This document shows, one piece after another, positions 26,936 through 40,469 of a DNA stretch of 64,000 nucleotides (position 1 is its first letter; the number at the start of each line of letters is the position of its first letter). The notes beneath the pieces are model-generated. The model made no database searches and was not told the origin of the DNA. It saw nothing but the letters and a program-made list of their open reading frames with translations. Origin of the DNA: Chrysomallon squamiferum (Eukaryota; Mollusca; Gastropoda; Neomphalida; Peltospiridae); NCBI GenBank assembly GCA_012295275.1, contig CM022665.1:7490976-7554975 (forward strand). Reading direction: 5' to 3'. Position numbers and translations under genes: made by a program.

Positions 26936-29900
26936 TAATTACTTTGAAATGTATTTTTAACTATAGGGATTCAGTGATACAATAGGGTGCACATTAAAAA
27001 CATTATTTGCCACTCATTGATTTGACTATAGTTGTTTCTTCATTCAGATTATTAGTAAAACATCATGTCTGACATTTGAATTTAATAACCACTGAAACAT
27101 TCATTCATTTTCTCCATTTCTCTGTTAGATAAGTAAGTATATTAATACAAAACAAATGATATCAGTTATAGTGTTTGGAAAATTATTTAATTTATACATT
27201 GTATTTCAGGCATGGTATCAAAAGTATTGCTGAAAAAGGGAGGAGATAATCTGAAGAAGGAATGTGAAGCTGCAAGTATGTGGTATATCAAAACACCTTT
27301 TATTTCTTCTTTAAACTTGTATAACTGGTCTCATTTTAAAAATATATCTTGTGTAATTATATTACTATTGAAATAATAAATAAATAAATTCAAAACAAAG
27401 ACATATTTTAAATTTGCTTTTACAGGGGACAAAATGAAGAAAAATGGTCTTGTTTTCACAAAGTCTGGAAATTTAAGATGCAAATATATTTTGCACATTC
27501 AAGCACCTGATTCTGATATAGGATGGATCCTGATCCTCAAAAAAAGTTTTGATCAAATTGCTGGAAACACCTTTTAAGTCATTGTCCATCCCTGCCTTAG
27601 GAACAGGTATTTAGATATGATTCATTTTTTTTTTTTTTTTTAATAAGTCATAAACAGATAAACTTCAAAAGCAAATGCTTTAGTTTGCAAGTCTGAATAA
27701 GTAAAACTGATATGTGTTTATACAGATTTAAAATGGTAAGTACTGATATGAAGAGAAAATAAATACATAAATCAATTTTAATATAGCTGTTAATTATACT
27801 GCATAATCATATTTATTTATTTTATGTATTTTAAAATTATTATTGTTGTTGTTGTTGTTGTTATTAAGCTGTTCAATTTAATTTTTGTTTACCAGGTGAC
27901 ATGCACTGCTCAGCACAAACAATGGCAGATTTGCTAGCTGAAACAATAAAGAAGGTTGCATTTTGTAACAGCACCAACCTCGAACTAATCCGTGTGGTTA
28001 TCTTTGAAGAAAATCTCATTTCTGTTTTCAAACAGGCATTTTCTGATGAAGTAGATAGTCCATCTGGTTGGTGTCATCTTCCAAATTAATATATATTTGG
28101 AATGAATTACAAAATAAATGTTACCACATAAAATGAATAAGAATTAATTATTATTGATAGGCACCAGTCATTGATTTTAATAAAGTATTAATTAGCTAGG
28201 GATCAGACAGTACCTATCATTGGGTGTTTTTTTTTTTTTACATCTAAACAACAACCAATCATTGTTCTGGTATCATTTCAGTATAGGAGAGGTTCAGTCC
28301 ACTATTCTAATGAGAAACCATCAAAGTCTACATGCCTGATATGTTCATATGAGACTCATGTCTATCTCTGTATGACAATAAGCATTTATCTCATGACTAA
28401 AAGGCTGAAAACCAGATATGTCTTACCACAAAGATAAGCTGATATCACAGAGACAGAGAGAAAAATATAAAAATATGTATATAGATAGATAGAATGGTAG
28501 ATAAATACGTGTGTGTGTGTGTGTGTAACTTTTTAAAATAGTGTTCATAAAGTTGTTCTAGAATGAACTTAAATATGAATGGATGCATTGGATCACTCTG
28601 GATCTCATCAACATTATAGAAAACAAGAATAATACTCCTGCATGCATATGGATGAAAGAGATCAGTATTTCATCATACAACTATACATAAGGTCTACAGA
28701 CATTTGAATGTGAAATGCATTTGTTTTTTGAATAAATAATGTGTGCTTACTTTTATTCCTTTATTCAGGAAATAAATATATAACAACATTAGTAACAGAC
28801 AAGCCCTTTCCCCCAGAATTACCTATTTTCCTAATGCTGTTTAACAGAAATATTAAAGTGATATGTTCATGAAAAGCAAGTCATTTGATTGGTATAAATT
28901 TTATTGTTTGCAGATTCAGATTATGGTTATTCTACATCAAAACAACACAAGACAGTTCCAGAAGAATTTCTAGATAATCAAGCAAGTACAATATACGTTT
29001 ACAAAAGTACCGTATTACACATGCCTTTATTCATTTAAGTGTTTTTAAAATGAAAATAAACTAATTAGATTTAGAAATTTTATTTCGAATAAAAAAATAT
29101 CAGAAAATCTCCATTTTTTGTCACTGTAGTTTGTACAGGTTATTATATATATACATAATACACATAAATATGTCCACCTACAGATATTGTGAAAATTTCA
29201 GAAAATTCCACTAATAAAAGAAGAAAAGGAATGTCTGGCGGGCAACAAAACAATTGTCCTTAAGCTGAAATCAGAGAGGTTTTTCACAAACTCTCCTCAG
29301 GAATTTCATTACAGAATTGCAGAATCACAGTTCTACAGGAAAATTGGTTGTGTGGCTGAAATGTAAAACATTTTATTTTATTTTTTCATATTTGCCTCCC
29401 TTTGAGGACTGTGTAAAAATAAAATAAATAAATGAATAAATAAATAAATAAAGTAACAACAAACAAATTACCTTCTAATACCAAAAACAAACCAAAAGGC
29501 TGACATTCAGACAGTCAGTCTTCAACCTGATAAAGCTGAAATTTCCTCAAACTTCTAAACTCATTAACCAAATCATTTTAGCATGTTTAGTGGAAAAAAA
29601 CAAAACATATGAACAATTTTAAATTTATTCATGATTTCAACCAATGTTTAATGTAGGAGCAGTTACAGGAAAATCGAACTTTCTGCAATACACTAATTAA
29701 ACAGTTTGGGAACATGTTGATTTTCACTTTTCAGTGTCAGTTGTCATACATAATGGGTCACAAAGAATCTACTGTCTAGCATGTAAAACAATTCTGTTTA
29801 AATGTATTTTTCTTTTCACTTCAGGTTTGATATTCATTTAGTGTACTATGTGATAAATCCTATACAGAGAAAAAAATTTAGGTAAGTCATATCCATATTT

Positions 29901-31535
29901 TAAATGTAAATTACAAAACAGAATTTTGCTTATATTTCATTTCATTTCAATAGCTTTAGTACTCACCAGTCATAAAAATCTATTATGTTGAATGTAAACA
30001 TATTGCTGATATTAATGATTATGCTGTTTATAGAGAAGCTCAAAAACATCTGAGGTCAATCAGAGGTGAAGAAAATGCATATCCTGTTCTAGCATTTCAT
30101 GGGACAACACTAGAGAGAGCTAAAAACATCTGTGTAAAAGGATTTCTGAAACCAGGTTCCTCTTTCTGCTTCAGATTTAGAAGTGGTTTTTTGTTGTTGT
30201 TGTTTTTGTTAGTTTGTTTGTTTGTTCATTTATTATTGGGTTTTTTAAAATGTAAATCTTGTACTTTAAATTTTAAAATTTTCTGAAAATAAGATTTCGT
30301 CTCCTGATGCAGTTTATCAATCCAGCAAAATGTTTTGAGGTTCCGGTTAAGCATCAAATGCAGTTTGATATTTGGTAATTTACTAGACAAAAATTTCCAT
30401 ATTTGAGCAACTGAGACACAGGATTAAAAAACTGTTTAAATATTCATACAGACATTACTAACATTTTCAATTAAGAAAACACCAAAACAAATGTTAGCTA
30501 CTTAATATGTGTGGTTTGCAGGTGATGCAGGTTTCCAAAAGACAACTGATTATGGTTTCTTTGGTGCTGGTGTTTACCTTAGTGGATATGCTGGGTATTC
30601 TATGCCATATGCGTTAGAATCAAATCCACCCGTACTGATTCTCTGTCAAGTACTTTTGGGAAAGGTATCTGTCTTTCTGTTTATCAATCTATCTGTTGAT
30701 CTATCAGTTGCTATATCTGTAAAATAGTTAATAGTTTGCCTATCCAAATAGTATGGCAAACAAAGACTTAGGGCCAAATATTGTGGCTGCTTATCATATT
30801 CACTGATATTAAATGTACATTCTATTATCAAAAATGAAAAGTATTTTATAAAAATTGCTCAAAGCCCTTTGATCCCCAATCCTACAAATATATTACAAAG
30901 TGTGTTACAACAGTCATGCTGAATGAAATAAAAAATGAAAAAAAATCTATTATTTATATGTGGAGGATTTTTATTATTATTTGTAGTTTTGTACAAACAG
31001 CTCAAAAGTTACACAAAATATCTACCTGTATATAAAATATATATATATAAAAATTCTTTTATTAAAACTAAAAATATGCTATTAAAAGATCAGATGCCTC
31101 TTTATGAGATAATTTGCTCATAATAGCTTGTGTAGTCCTTTAGGAGAAATAATGATAACAATAAACAAAAGTGTAGCATATCTGTGAAAATACATTTGCA
31201 GTAACAAAAGATAAAAAGCAAATCTAGAACACACACACACACACACATATATATATTTTTTTTATTAAATGCAAAGAAAATGGCAAGATAATAAGTACTT
31301 TTAATTTTTTTTTCTCTAAGCCACTCTTTTCTATATTTTTAATTGTATTCATTTTGTACAGGTTTATCAGTGCCCAGGACGTATGGATGGTCAACCAGTG
31401 AAACATGGCTATGATTCACATATTTCACCAAAAGGAAAAGAGCTGATCATTTTCAACACAGACCATATTTTACCACTCTATGTCATCCACTGTAAACAGC
31501 GACCAGAGGAACCTGTTGTCATTGAACGTGAATAA

Positions 31536-33921
31536 GAAACAGGCTTTGGAATAAATAACATTTTGAGACATATTTTGAATAACTGTATTAACACATGTTG
31601 GTGTTAATGTTTATTAGTCATATGTATTTTTTTATACAATGAGATATGACCCATAATAATGACAATCTTTGCACTAGTTTATTGGTTAGCAAGGGATCTT
31701 ATAGTCAGAAAAACATATAGCCTATGATGAACCAGGAGTTTGGCACTTTCTGGAATTGTACATACCACAGCTCGCGAAAAATGACTGATTATACAGTTTT
31801 TATATTTGTAAATACAAGTTTGACCCAATTATAAACTATATAACATTAAAAATATAGCTACTGTTATAATACAGTATTTTTTTATATCCTGATTTTGAAC
31901 CTTTCTTAATATGAAATGAAATGTAGTATTATTTTACCAGGTTATATTCATTTTAAAGAGATGAATAATTTTAAAAAAACAAACAAATCCAGATTGTACA
32001 GGTTGAGTAAATATATGTATGTTAAAGATAAGAAAATATTAAATGCATTCTGGAATTGATAATGTAAATGCAATGAATCTGTAGGAACTTTCAGTTTTTG
32101 CAAAGCATTTTTACATTAACAGTGAAACCACATTTTCATGCAAGAAATTTGTATATATATTGTTATAACACTGATATTCAAAATATATCTTTTGTCTGTT
32201 ACCATATAATAAATGCCTCTTTTTTAACTTATGTAAAGGAGTATAATAAATAAAGCTTGTTAGTAATATTTGTAATTTTGTTTCTTGCCATTAACACAGT
32301 TCTCAAATAATTGTTTACTAGAAGCATCATTTGTTGACAAAAAAAAAAAAAAAGGTGACTGGTAAGCAATACAGATATTTCCCCAAGTATCTCAAAATTA
32401 TTTTTTCCAAAATTTCTGTACAAGCAGAGACAGATTTAATCACATGTATCATGAAGACCTACTTTTTTTTTTCCAAATAAAGTAATATTAATTCCAAGGA
32501 AACAAAACTACTTACTTGGTATCATTTCAGTGGTTACAGTAACATATACTGTTTTATTAAACATTAACAAATACAGTGGACCTTTCAAAGACAAATGGGT
32601 TCATGGCAGTAATGCCAGTGTTAGTGAGCCATAACTTTTTTCCATTGGAATAAAGAGGAAAAGAAAATCCACACCAGAAGGCCAGTCATTTGACATTTTT
32701 ATGGAAGAGAACTCACTGTCCATGCAGTAACTATAACTCCTTACTGTCTTTGCAATTAAAATGTTTGTCAAGTTTTGGGGTCTGGAACACATTAATTAAA
32801 TAAATATTATTTCTTAAAAAAGTTAACTCAAAAGTCAAACAAACTGCAAATTGAACAGCTTTTTGGAACTGATTGTGTTCAAATTTTAGGGGTCTACTGT
32901 ATTCTTTAAACATTATAAGATAATTCTAAAACATTAACAAAACAAACAAGCAATCTTTGATTACATAACAATGGAGTAGTTGTTATCAACTTCATTGTTT
33001 CCATATTTTGTTTGAGTGGACTGTGTTTCATATTGTAATGTAACAGAGTTTAATTATGTTAAAGAGAAAATTAAATACTTATCTTTGTTTCTTACAGCTG
33101 TATACAACAGACAAAGAGAATACATACAACAGACACTGATATTGTCACTACTATTTGCACAACAAACCAGAAAGATGTTGTTTTTTTTAAAGAGAAAGGA
33201 AACTTTATTTCTGTTTATAAATATAAAAAATAAAAATCTGAGTACATAACTAAAAAGTGTAAAAACTGTCATAAAACTACTATAATAAGACTTTACAAAG
33301 GTAATTCTATAAATACATTTATCACTCATTCTGAAAATGATAATATTATAAAATCACAATTAAATGAAACTGGGACATTGCAAAAGAAAACTTATCTTTA
33401 CAGGTTTATGTACACCACAGGTTTAGAATCTGTAACTCAAATAGTAAAAGCTTAAATATTTTCAGTATCAAAATATCTGGAAATATAATATACATAATAA
33501 TTATAAAAAGTCTAAGTCTGTGTGTGTGTGTGTGTGTACATTTCATGACTATACAGAAATAACGTAATTTGACTGTCCTACATTTGCATTTCTTATTTTT
33601 TTACAAGAAATACATCCAAGATATTCAGTATTAATTATATGATGTTGTTATTGCAGCAGTAACCTTTGTATCTCTACTGTTATCACATTTCATAATCTTT
33701 CAAGTTACTTCAACAAAAGTAATTAATGAGTGAATCAATTTGACTTACGTATCATGTTGTTGCAGCTGCAGCAACACTGTCATTGACCTACTGTTAGGTT
33801 TCAGAATCATTTAAATTATTTCAACAACAGCAATCAACAAATGAATCACCTAGTCACCTTAACCATTTACTAAATAAAAGATGCTCCATCAGTTACATGC
33901 TTTAAATGATGTGCATGGAGA
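31536..33921. other. Convergent intergenic region between ART-B and the JmjC gene
   Basis: It contains the ART-B 3' UTR, with AATAAA at 31550-31555 and 32208-32213, and a short pogo-like element (32574-32899). The minus strand has TTTATT (33204-33209), a possible poly(A) signal for the JmjC gene, plus a short (GT)n run near 33520. No gene is supported. Confidence 0.65.
32574..32899. mobile_element. Short pogo/Tigger-like element (MITE), 326 bp
   Basis: It begins CAGTGGACCTTTCAAAG. The other end read on the opposite strand begins CAGTAGACCCCTAAAAT. Both ends are flanked by TA. CAGTRGACCC-type termini with TA duplications are characteristic of Tigger/pogo elements. There is no coding capacity. 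The termini differ from those of the element at 15119, so it is a second family. Confidence 0.65.
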
Positions 33922-36900
33922 TTAAAGTTCATCTTTTAAATCATTTGTTTCTTCCAATTTATCTGGTGTTTTCTCATCTTTGGTTTCTTCTTCAAACATA
34001 TCATCTTCAAACTGTTCTATTTCAGTCATAAAGGTCTGGACTTTCTCCCAGCTCTGCAAGGAATAATATAATAAATAAGAATGAAATGCTATTTTAAAAT
34101 TCAAGTCAGTATTGTTAATGTAAGAATAATCAGTGTTCTGGTACAAACATTTCACTGTTAAAGATTCAGGTTTGTCTGAAATTTCTAACCAAATTTTTTA
34201 CTTCAGCACAGTCTGCTGTTTTCATGCCTCTAAATGTTATTTTTTGTCTACAGAGGAAATAAAAAAAAATTAATACATTCATTTCTTCTTCCATTCTTTC
34301 ATTCATTTATGTATCAAACCTTGTCATTTCCTGTTTCTGGCATCTCTTTCAGTTCTTCCATTGTGAATGTTCCATCACTGTTCAAATCTAGTGTTTCAAA
34401 CAGCTGTAAATATGAGAAAAAAGTATATATAATAAAAAGGAAAATACAGCTAATAAACATTTATAAAAATGTATAAACTTTAAAAAAAAAAAAAAAAAAA
34501 AAAAATTGGGCAATACATTATTACATTTTTAGTCAGTTTTCTCAAATGAAATAATAAATGTGAACTGACAAACAAAACAATTTCATAAACAATCAAATTT
34601 TAATAAATGTGTGTGTGAATTTAGAAAAAGAAAATATAATAATTAAAATATCAAAAGTGCCAATTTATTACCTTTTTTACAATATCATCAAATTTTTCTT
34701 TCAAAGGCGCCTGGTCATCTGGAAATTCTACCTAAAACAATTAGAAATTTCATAATAAATCACTACAGTTATTTTATATATATATATATTTAAAGATAAA
34801 TTATCCCAATATCTAAAATAATTAGAAATTTTGTCTGCTTAAAATTCCATGATAAATCACAACAGTTATTACATACAGATATTTTACAAATAAATTAAAA
34901 CTGATGTTTGTTTTCTTAAGAATGATTTTCAATTTTTCAGCTACTAAGAGGTTTCTGCAATTAAAAAGAAGAATGAAAATTCTTATTGCTGATTAGATCA
35001 ATTCTGGTCACTGAAAATGAAGTTGTTTACTAAAAGGTATCCAAGAAAATACTGACATGTATAAAAAAAAAAGAAAAAAAAAAAGAAAGAAGGTAAATAA
35101 ACTGATCTTTTCACTTATTTATTTGTTCAGAAAATGAAAGTTTCAAAGAGACACAACTCAGTGTATGGTGATTTAAAATGAGATTTATTTAAAGCTGAGA
35201 GATAGTAGAATACCTTGAACTTGAGTCAGATTCATTATTGCAGTTCTTTTGAGACATTATATGCTTCAAATTATACATTTGCCAGTTTTATATATACAAT
35301 TCAGTTTTAATAAACTTTGAAGAAGCTAAAAAAAAACCAAATAAAAACTGCTGAAAACATCACCACTTCTTCCAATTCATTAATTCTCTCTAACTTTGTG
35401 TACCTCAGATGTTAAAGTTTCAAAAACAGCTAGGTTTTTTTTGTTTTTTATATATCAAAATACCTAAGAGCTGTACTTACCTTAATTGAATCAAACAAAG
35501 TCTGAATGTCCATGGTTTTAAACGTAAGTAGAATAGTTTGAAAATGATCTCTGGAAATCAGAAGCAGAATAAAATTTAAATGCATTATATTGCAAATAAA
35601 CAAGTACATGATTTCTCACCTTTGTTTATTATTATGCAAAAATGTCATTACAAAAAAAACACACCAAATTTTATGTAATCTTACAGATTAATCAATATTT
35701 TAATTATAATAATAACCTACCTAAAGCAAACCAATGATGCATTCTGCAGATAAAGACAATTTGTTACTCGTGATTTATATGTCTGAAGGAAAGCAGTCAG
35801 TATACATATTTAATTTGTTTCAATAATACTGGGTTTAATTAAATTCCAGAATAATTGTAATAAAATAAATGTATAAGAAATAAAATAATAATAAAAAAAT
35901 CAATAAATATTATTTAAATGGTATAATCAATACACTTAACCTTGTTTGTTCTAAATATGATTTAAGACCAAAAGCCTGTGTCAACAATCAGTCTTTTGTG
36001 AAATGTGTGGAATTTTTAATCACTGCCTGGTAGTCACAGGCACTTTGCAAAATAACTGATTATTGTGCATAATGACTGGCTTCACATACGGACTGTAACA
36101 CACGAACACACACACACATATGTATCTGGATTTTTTTTATACATTTCATAAAAATGTACATAGATAGATAGATATACAGACAGACAGACAGATAGATTTA
36201 GATATACAGATATATGTAGGTATGTATTTATATTTATTTAGATGGAAATATAACACTGATTTTAAGTTTCATTATGAAATTATTTAAAATAAAAATATTT
36301 CAAACTTTGTTTCAGGAGAATAATTAGAACAGAGGTCTGTAGTTTTTTGTTTTTTTTAAATGATAGAGCAACTAACCTTATAATATCAATTGAATTGGTA
36401 ATTGTGTGGAAACCATGGAACTGTATCTGATCAACTGTGATACTGTTGTCACAAACTGAATCACAAGCATCAAGATTGATATGGTTACTGCTGTAATGAT
36501 GCCACCACAAATTGACAGCCACATTACTGTTATAAGACCTTACCTGGTGAATCCTAGAGAAATGTAAAATAAATAAGAATTAATCAAAATAATTTGTGCA
36601 TTATCAGTAAAAAGGAAGAAAGGCAATAAATGTTTTATTTAAGGTTATTTAATTTTTTACAATTCTTTAGGTATAATTTCAATTCGAGTAGTCAAAGTAT
36701 ATACATTCTGACAGCAAAACAAAGCAAAGGAGTTTTATTTTCTACATGAATGATGAAGAAAGAGAGAAACTTTCAGTCTCCATGTAGCTTCAGAAACTTC
36801 CCAGTTTATCATAATACTATATATTAGCAAATACTGAAGGCCAGAAATGAAACAGTAATTTGAAAGACTAAGAACTGAATTTAGACTACTTGGAATATCA

Positions 36901-39900
36901 GTGGTACACTTTAAAATTTAATTAAAAATAATTACTTACCATTTGTATGGAATAAAAAGGCAATCACCTGCTGATATATTTACATGATAATATTCCACCT
37001 CAGCTAATCCAGGATACTTGGAATAATCCACACTAAAAATAAACATTACTGAAAACTATTTCATCAAAGTTATTTCATCATTGGATTCACCAAAGATAAT
37101 TTGTCACCATAATATGTTATTGAACAGAAGTCATTTATTTATTTATTTATTTTATTAATGTTTGAAAAAATATTTTATTAAGTACTAAAAAGATTTTTTT
37201 TTTAAATACATTATTAAGATGATTACAGACCGACTACTTAGATTTTTTAATCAAAGTGTTCACTTCAGAATTTGTAACAGATTATTTTTTAACTTTATAT
37301 TTTGAAAAAAGAAAATACAGTCAATCTATTTTATGAACAAAATGTTGTTAATGATATAAACCTACCTGTCAACATCTACTCCGCAGTACGAACCTTCAGG
37401 ATGGTCCATATTAACCTGAAAGCCAGTGTATATTAAGTTACCTTTTAATAATTTATCTAATAATGTCTTAATTTTTTATACAAGTGTATTAATATAAATT
37501 CTATTTATACCTTGATGTAATGACAGATGATAGTAGTATCTGAATTTGAAGTTGGTTAATATCACTTTCAGCATCATTTACAAATATACATGTGTATACA
37601 CATACACATGCATATATACATATACACAATGCACATGCTATATGCTATATGTGCTAAAACAATACAAAGAGTAATTAATAATAATTTCGCATGTGAAAGT
37701 AATGTCATCAAGGGATGAAGAAAATCTCAGTTTGCTTTATTTCCTGTCAACAAAGAATTCTAAGAATTTTGAAATAAAAGTGTTGTCAGTTAAATATATT
37801 GAAAAGATATCAATCACACAAAAAAATAAGGTATTTGCCAAATTATATAACATTAAAAACACATTAATATTTGGATTAAAAAAAAAAAAAAAAAAAATGT
37901 TTTTCTTTTTTTCCCTCATAACTGTCAGAATTCAAGGCAGAAATTAAATTGACCTTTTCTTGATATTTTGGGTCAACCATGACAAATTCTTTTTCTCCCC
38001 GGAATAAACAGTTAATGTTATCCACAGCATCTGTGTGAACCACAGACTTCGTACCTCCACTACTGAACCACATCATCTGAAAATATTACACACATTTTAT
38101 TACTGTTGTTCTCCTCAGACAATGTAGTAATATATACTGCATTTTATTTTAAAATAAATGAAAAACACACACACACACACACATACAAAACATATTTAAA
38201 AAAAACAAAAAACATATGAAACTTCTGAGAAACCAAGACTGCAGAAATTTTACCAGGTTGTCTCAGAACAGATCAGAACAAATGGCAGAAGAGTCAGTCT
38301 GTGTCAGAATCAAGCCAAAGTGTTTTAACTTTTTTGCCCCAAGCCCATTTGTGTTTGTTTTTTGTTTTTTGTAAGATAGACATTTGATATGCCAGATATT
38401 TCTTGCACTGGACAGTTTAGAAAATATCACACTCCAACATATGAATTTTTGGTCATAAGTGGCTGATAAACTTTTGTTTCAAATTTAACTGATGTGTCAT
38501 TATTATTAATTATTATTTATTTTTTTATATATTGACATTTAGGATTTTTACCTTTGATTTGACCATGTGGAACTAATTACCTTGAAATAAAATTAAGTTG
38601 AATTGCAGTCAAGGTCATAAAATGTATTAAAAAAATCAAGATGCATATATACATATATATAATGTGCAATTTTTACAATGTTTAGAAAGAAATGTATTCA
38701 AAAGAAACTTACAAACATATACATTTTATAATATGTACAAATAGCCTATAAATATAAATTTTTGTACTTCCTCATTTATTATTAATAGATTTATTTCTTT
38801 TAACAATTTCGATTCTTTATACTTCCAAGATGGTTTTTTTTTTGTTTTTTCACTATTAACCAGTCTTTGCTTATGATAATGTGTACCAATAAAATAACAA
38901 ATTTGTATATAAGCTGGAACTTTTTTCTTCATTATGATGTCACTGCTTAAAGAGAAAAGTGGGAATGATTAAACAATTAAAAGATTTCAGTAAACCTGTT
39001 CTTTCACAATCAGATCCTGAATAAAGTAATAATAAAATTAGTATGTATTTCCACATATGAAATTACATCACATTATAAGGATAAATCTCTGTTTATATTA
39101 CAGATACACTGTTTAAGTACAAGATGCATTTCAATCTGAAAAATATTTAATATTTTATAAAAATTAAGGAATTATAAAACTAAAATAAATTGATAAATAA
39201 CAGAACTGAAAACATATTTTTGAAACAAAATAAAATAAATTTGGCAATAATTTGTAAATTTGATTCGAGAGAAAACAAAATTCAGTCAGGAATTATGGAC
39301 AGATTAATTCAAACATCTTTCACTGTGTTACAATCTAAAAGAATAATTATATTTAAAAGTTAATTTATATTTACCGCAGCAATAAAATGGTTCTCCAAAA
39401 TATCAGAACACTGTAAACTGCATGGTACTAAAACATCAGGCCTAGAAGTTAAAAGTAAATATAAAGTGTTTTAAATATCCTAAAGCAAATGTACAGTTTT
39501 AAATATCCTAACACTTAAAACAAAATTTAATTTTGGGTTGGAACAAAAAAGTTTGTAGAATTTTTCAATAGGTGGCATTTCAGCATATGTTTTACTCCAA
39601 GACTGAAATACATGACAGACTCACACACATACATATAAAAGATGCACAAAACGACACATTTGGGTTGAATATATCTGTGTACAAATATCTAAATATTGTC
39701 TTTAAACTTCACTTTAAAAATGCTATGAATATTTCTTCTTATCAAATATCAAATAAAAATAGGGTATTGTGCATCTCGTTTATTATTCATATTTTTATTG
39801 AAATATTTCCTTTAAAAATTTCTTCATATCTTTATATGAAACCAACATGAAAATAACATTAACAAAAACATTACATTTTACTAAAATTAGCTGTCTGCAG

Positions 39901-40469
39901 CATATATTAAAGATCATTTCAAATAGGTAACTGGTCAGCTTTTGTTTCTTTCCAGTAAAACATCATTTGTGTATGGCACATACCCATATTGCTTACCCTA
40001 AAAATGAAGGCAGTGGGCTCACCATGTAATAATCTGTACTGTTATATATTTTAATAAAATCATGAAAATTCATAGAAATGACATTTTCATTTCTGTTCTC
40101 CTTCTTTTTTACTTCGATATTGACTTCTTCGTCATCTGGAATACTAAGGGACAAAAAGTAGTCATCATGTTTCCAAAGAGTAAATGCTGGAGACATTTTT
40201 GCAGCTCCTGTCATCTTAAGTGGTTTTGATGAAAGTACGTAATTTTCGATGAAGAATTTTTGGTCAGGAAATCCATATACTTCTTCAATTGAAAAGCTGG
40301 GACCTCCAGCTCCAAAGCGTTTGATACGACCGTGATCTTCTAATTCGTTTTGGTCTAACAGTGCAGTTTCAAAGACCATAAAATGGCAAATTAATACCAT
40401 AAAAGAACTTCTTAAACCAAAAATTAACATACTTTTCTGTCTGCGTTGAAGAAAATCGACAAAATTCAT
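33922..40469 (-). CDS. ER-luminal JmjC oxygenase with EF-hand and KDEL
   Basis: A predicted Fe(II)/2-oxoglutarate JmjC hydroxylase or demethylase of the secretory pathway; substrate unknown. Seen: 10 exons in phase: 40469-39997, 39441-39375, 38076-37954, 37415-37366, 37032-36940, 36553-36377, 35550-35481, 34731-34672, 34403-34320, 34053-33922; 442 residues. Residues about 14-38 form a hydrophobic leader after a basic stretch (QRRQK), so a signal peptide or anchor. The iron ligands are HTD (in VVHTDAVDNINCLFRGEK, which also has the likely 2-oxoglutarate lysine) and the distal His in WIHQVRSYNSNVAVNLWW. Residues about 375-386 (DLNSDGTFTMEE) fit a canonical EF-hand loop. An acidic tail ends in DLKDEL-stop, the ER retrieval signal. 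Closest in general type to JMJD7/JMJD8/JMJD5-class JmjC enzymes, but I do not recognise the exact family. It diverges from the hnRNP gene. Confidence 0.88.

Larger units (their letters stand above)
25147..31535 (+). pseudogene. ART-B: paralog of ART-A with a single-base frameshift
   Basis: Same macrodomain-transferase layout as ART-A. Exons: 25147-25150 (ATGG), 25849-25959, 27210-27275, 27426-27606, 27896-28066, 28914-28981, 29202-29362, 29825-29881, 30034-30155, 30522-30664, 31362-31535 (TAA). Motifs: VEMVHGDITEETTDCIINSS and SLSIPALGTG (macro); YPVLAFHGT, GAGVYLSGYAGYS and SPKGKELIIFNTDHILPLY (H-Y-E transferase). Exon lengths match ART-A: 111/111, 66/66, 57/57, 122/122, but exon 4 has 181 nt against 180. 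The extra base puts a stop TAA at 27575-27577 within the macrodomain; all later exons are in phase with the restored frame. The exon 6 donor appears to be GC (AA|GCAAGT, 28982). Without the extra base the product would be about 418 residues. Either a young pseudogene, an allele, or an assembly error at a homopolymer; motif conservation favours a gene intact until recently. Confidence 0.82.

Noticed and set aside
35721-35782. Minus-strand 62-nt cassette with good splice signals (TTCAG| ... TTTAG|GTAGG) inside the JmjC gene
   Set aside because: Its length is not a multiple of three and it would break the frame. Joining 36377 directly to 35550 keeps phase, so it is at most a rare poison exon.
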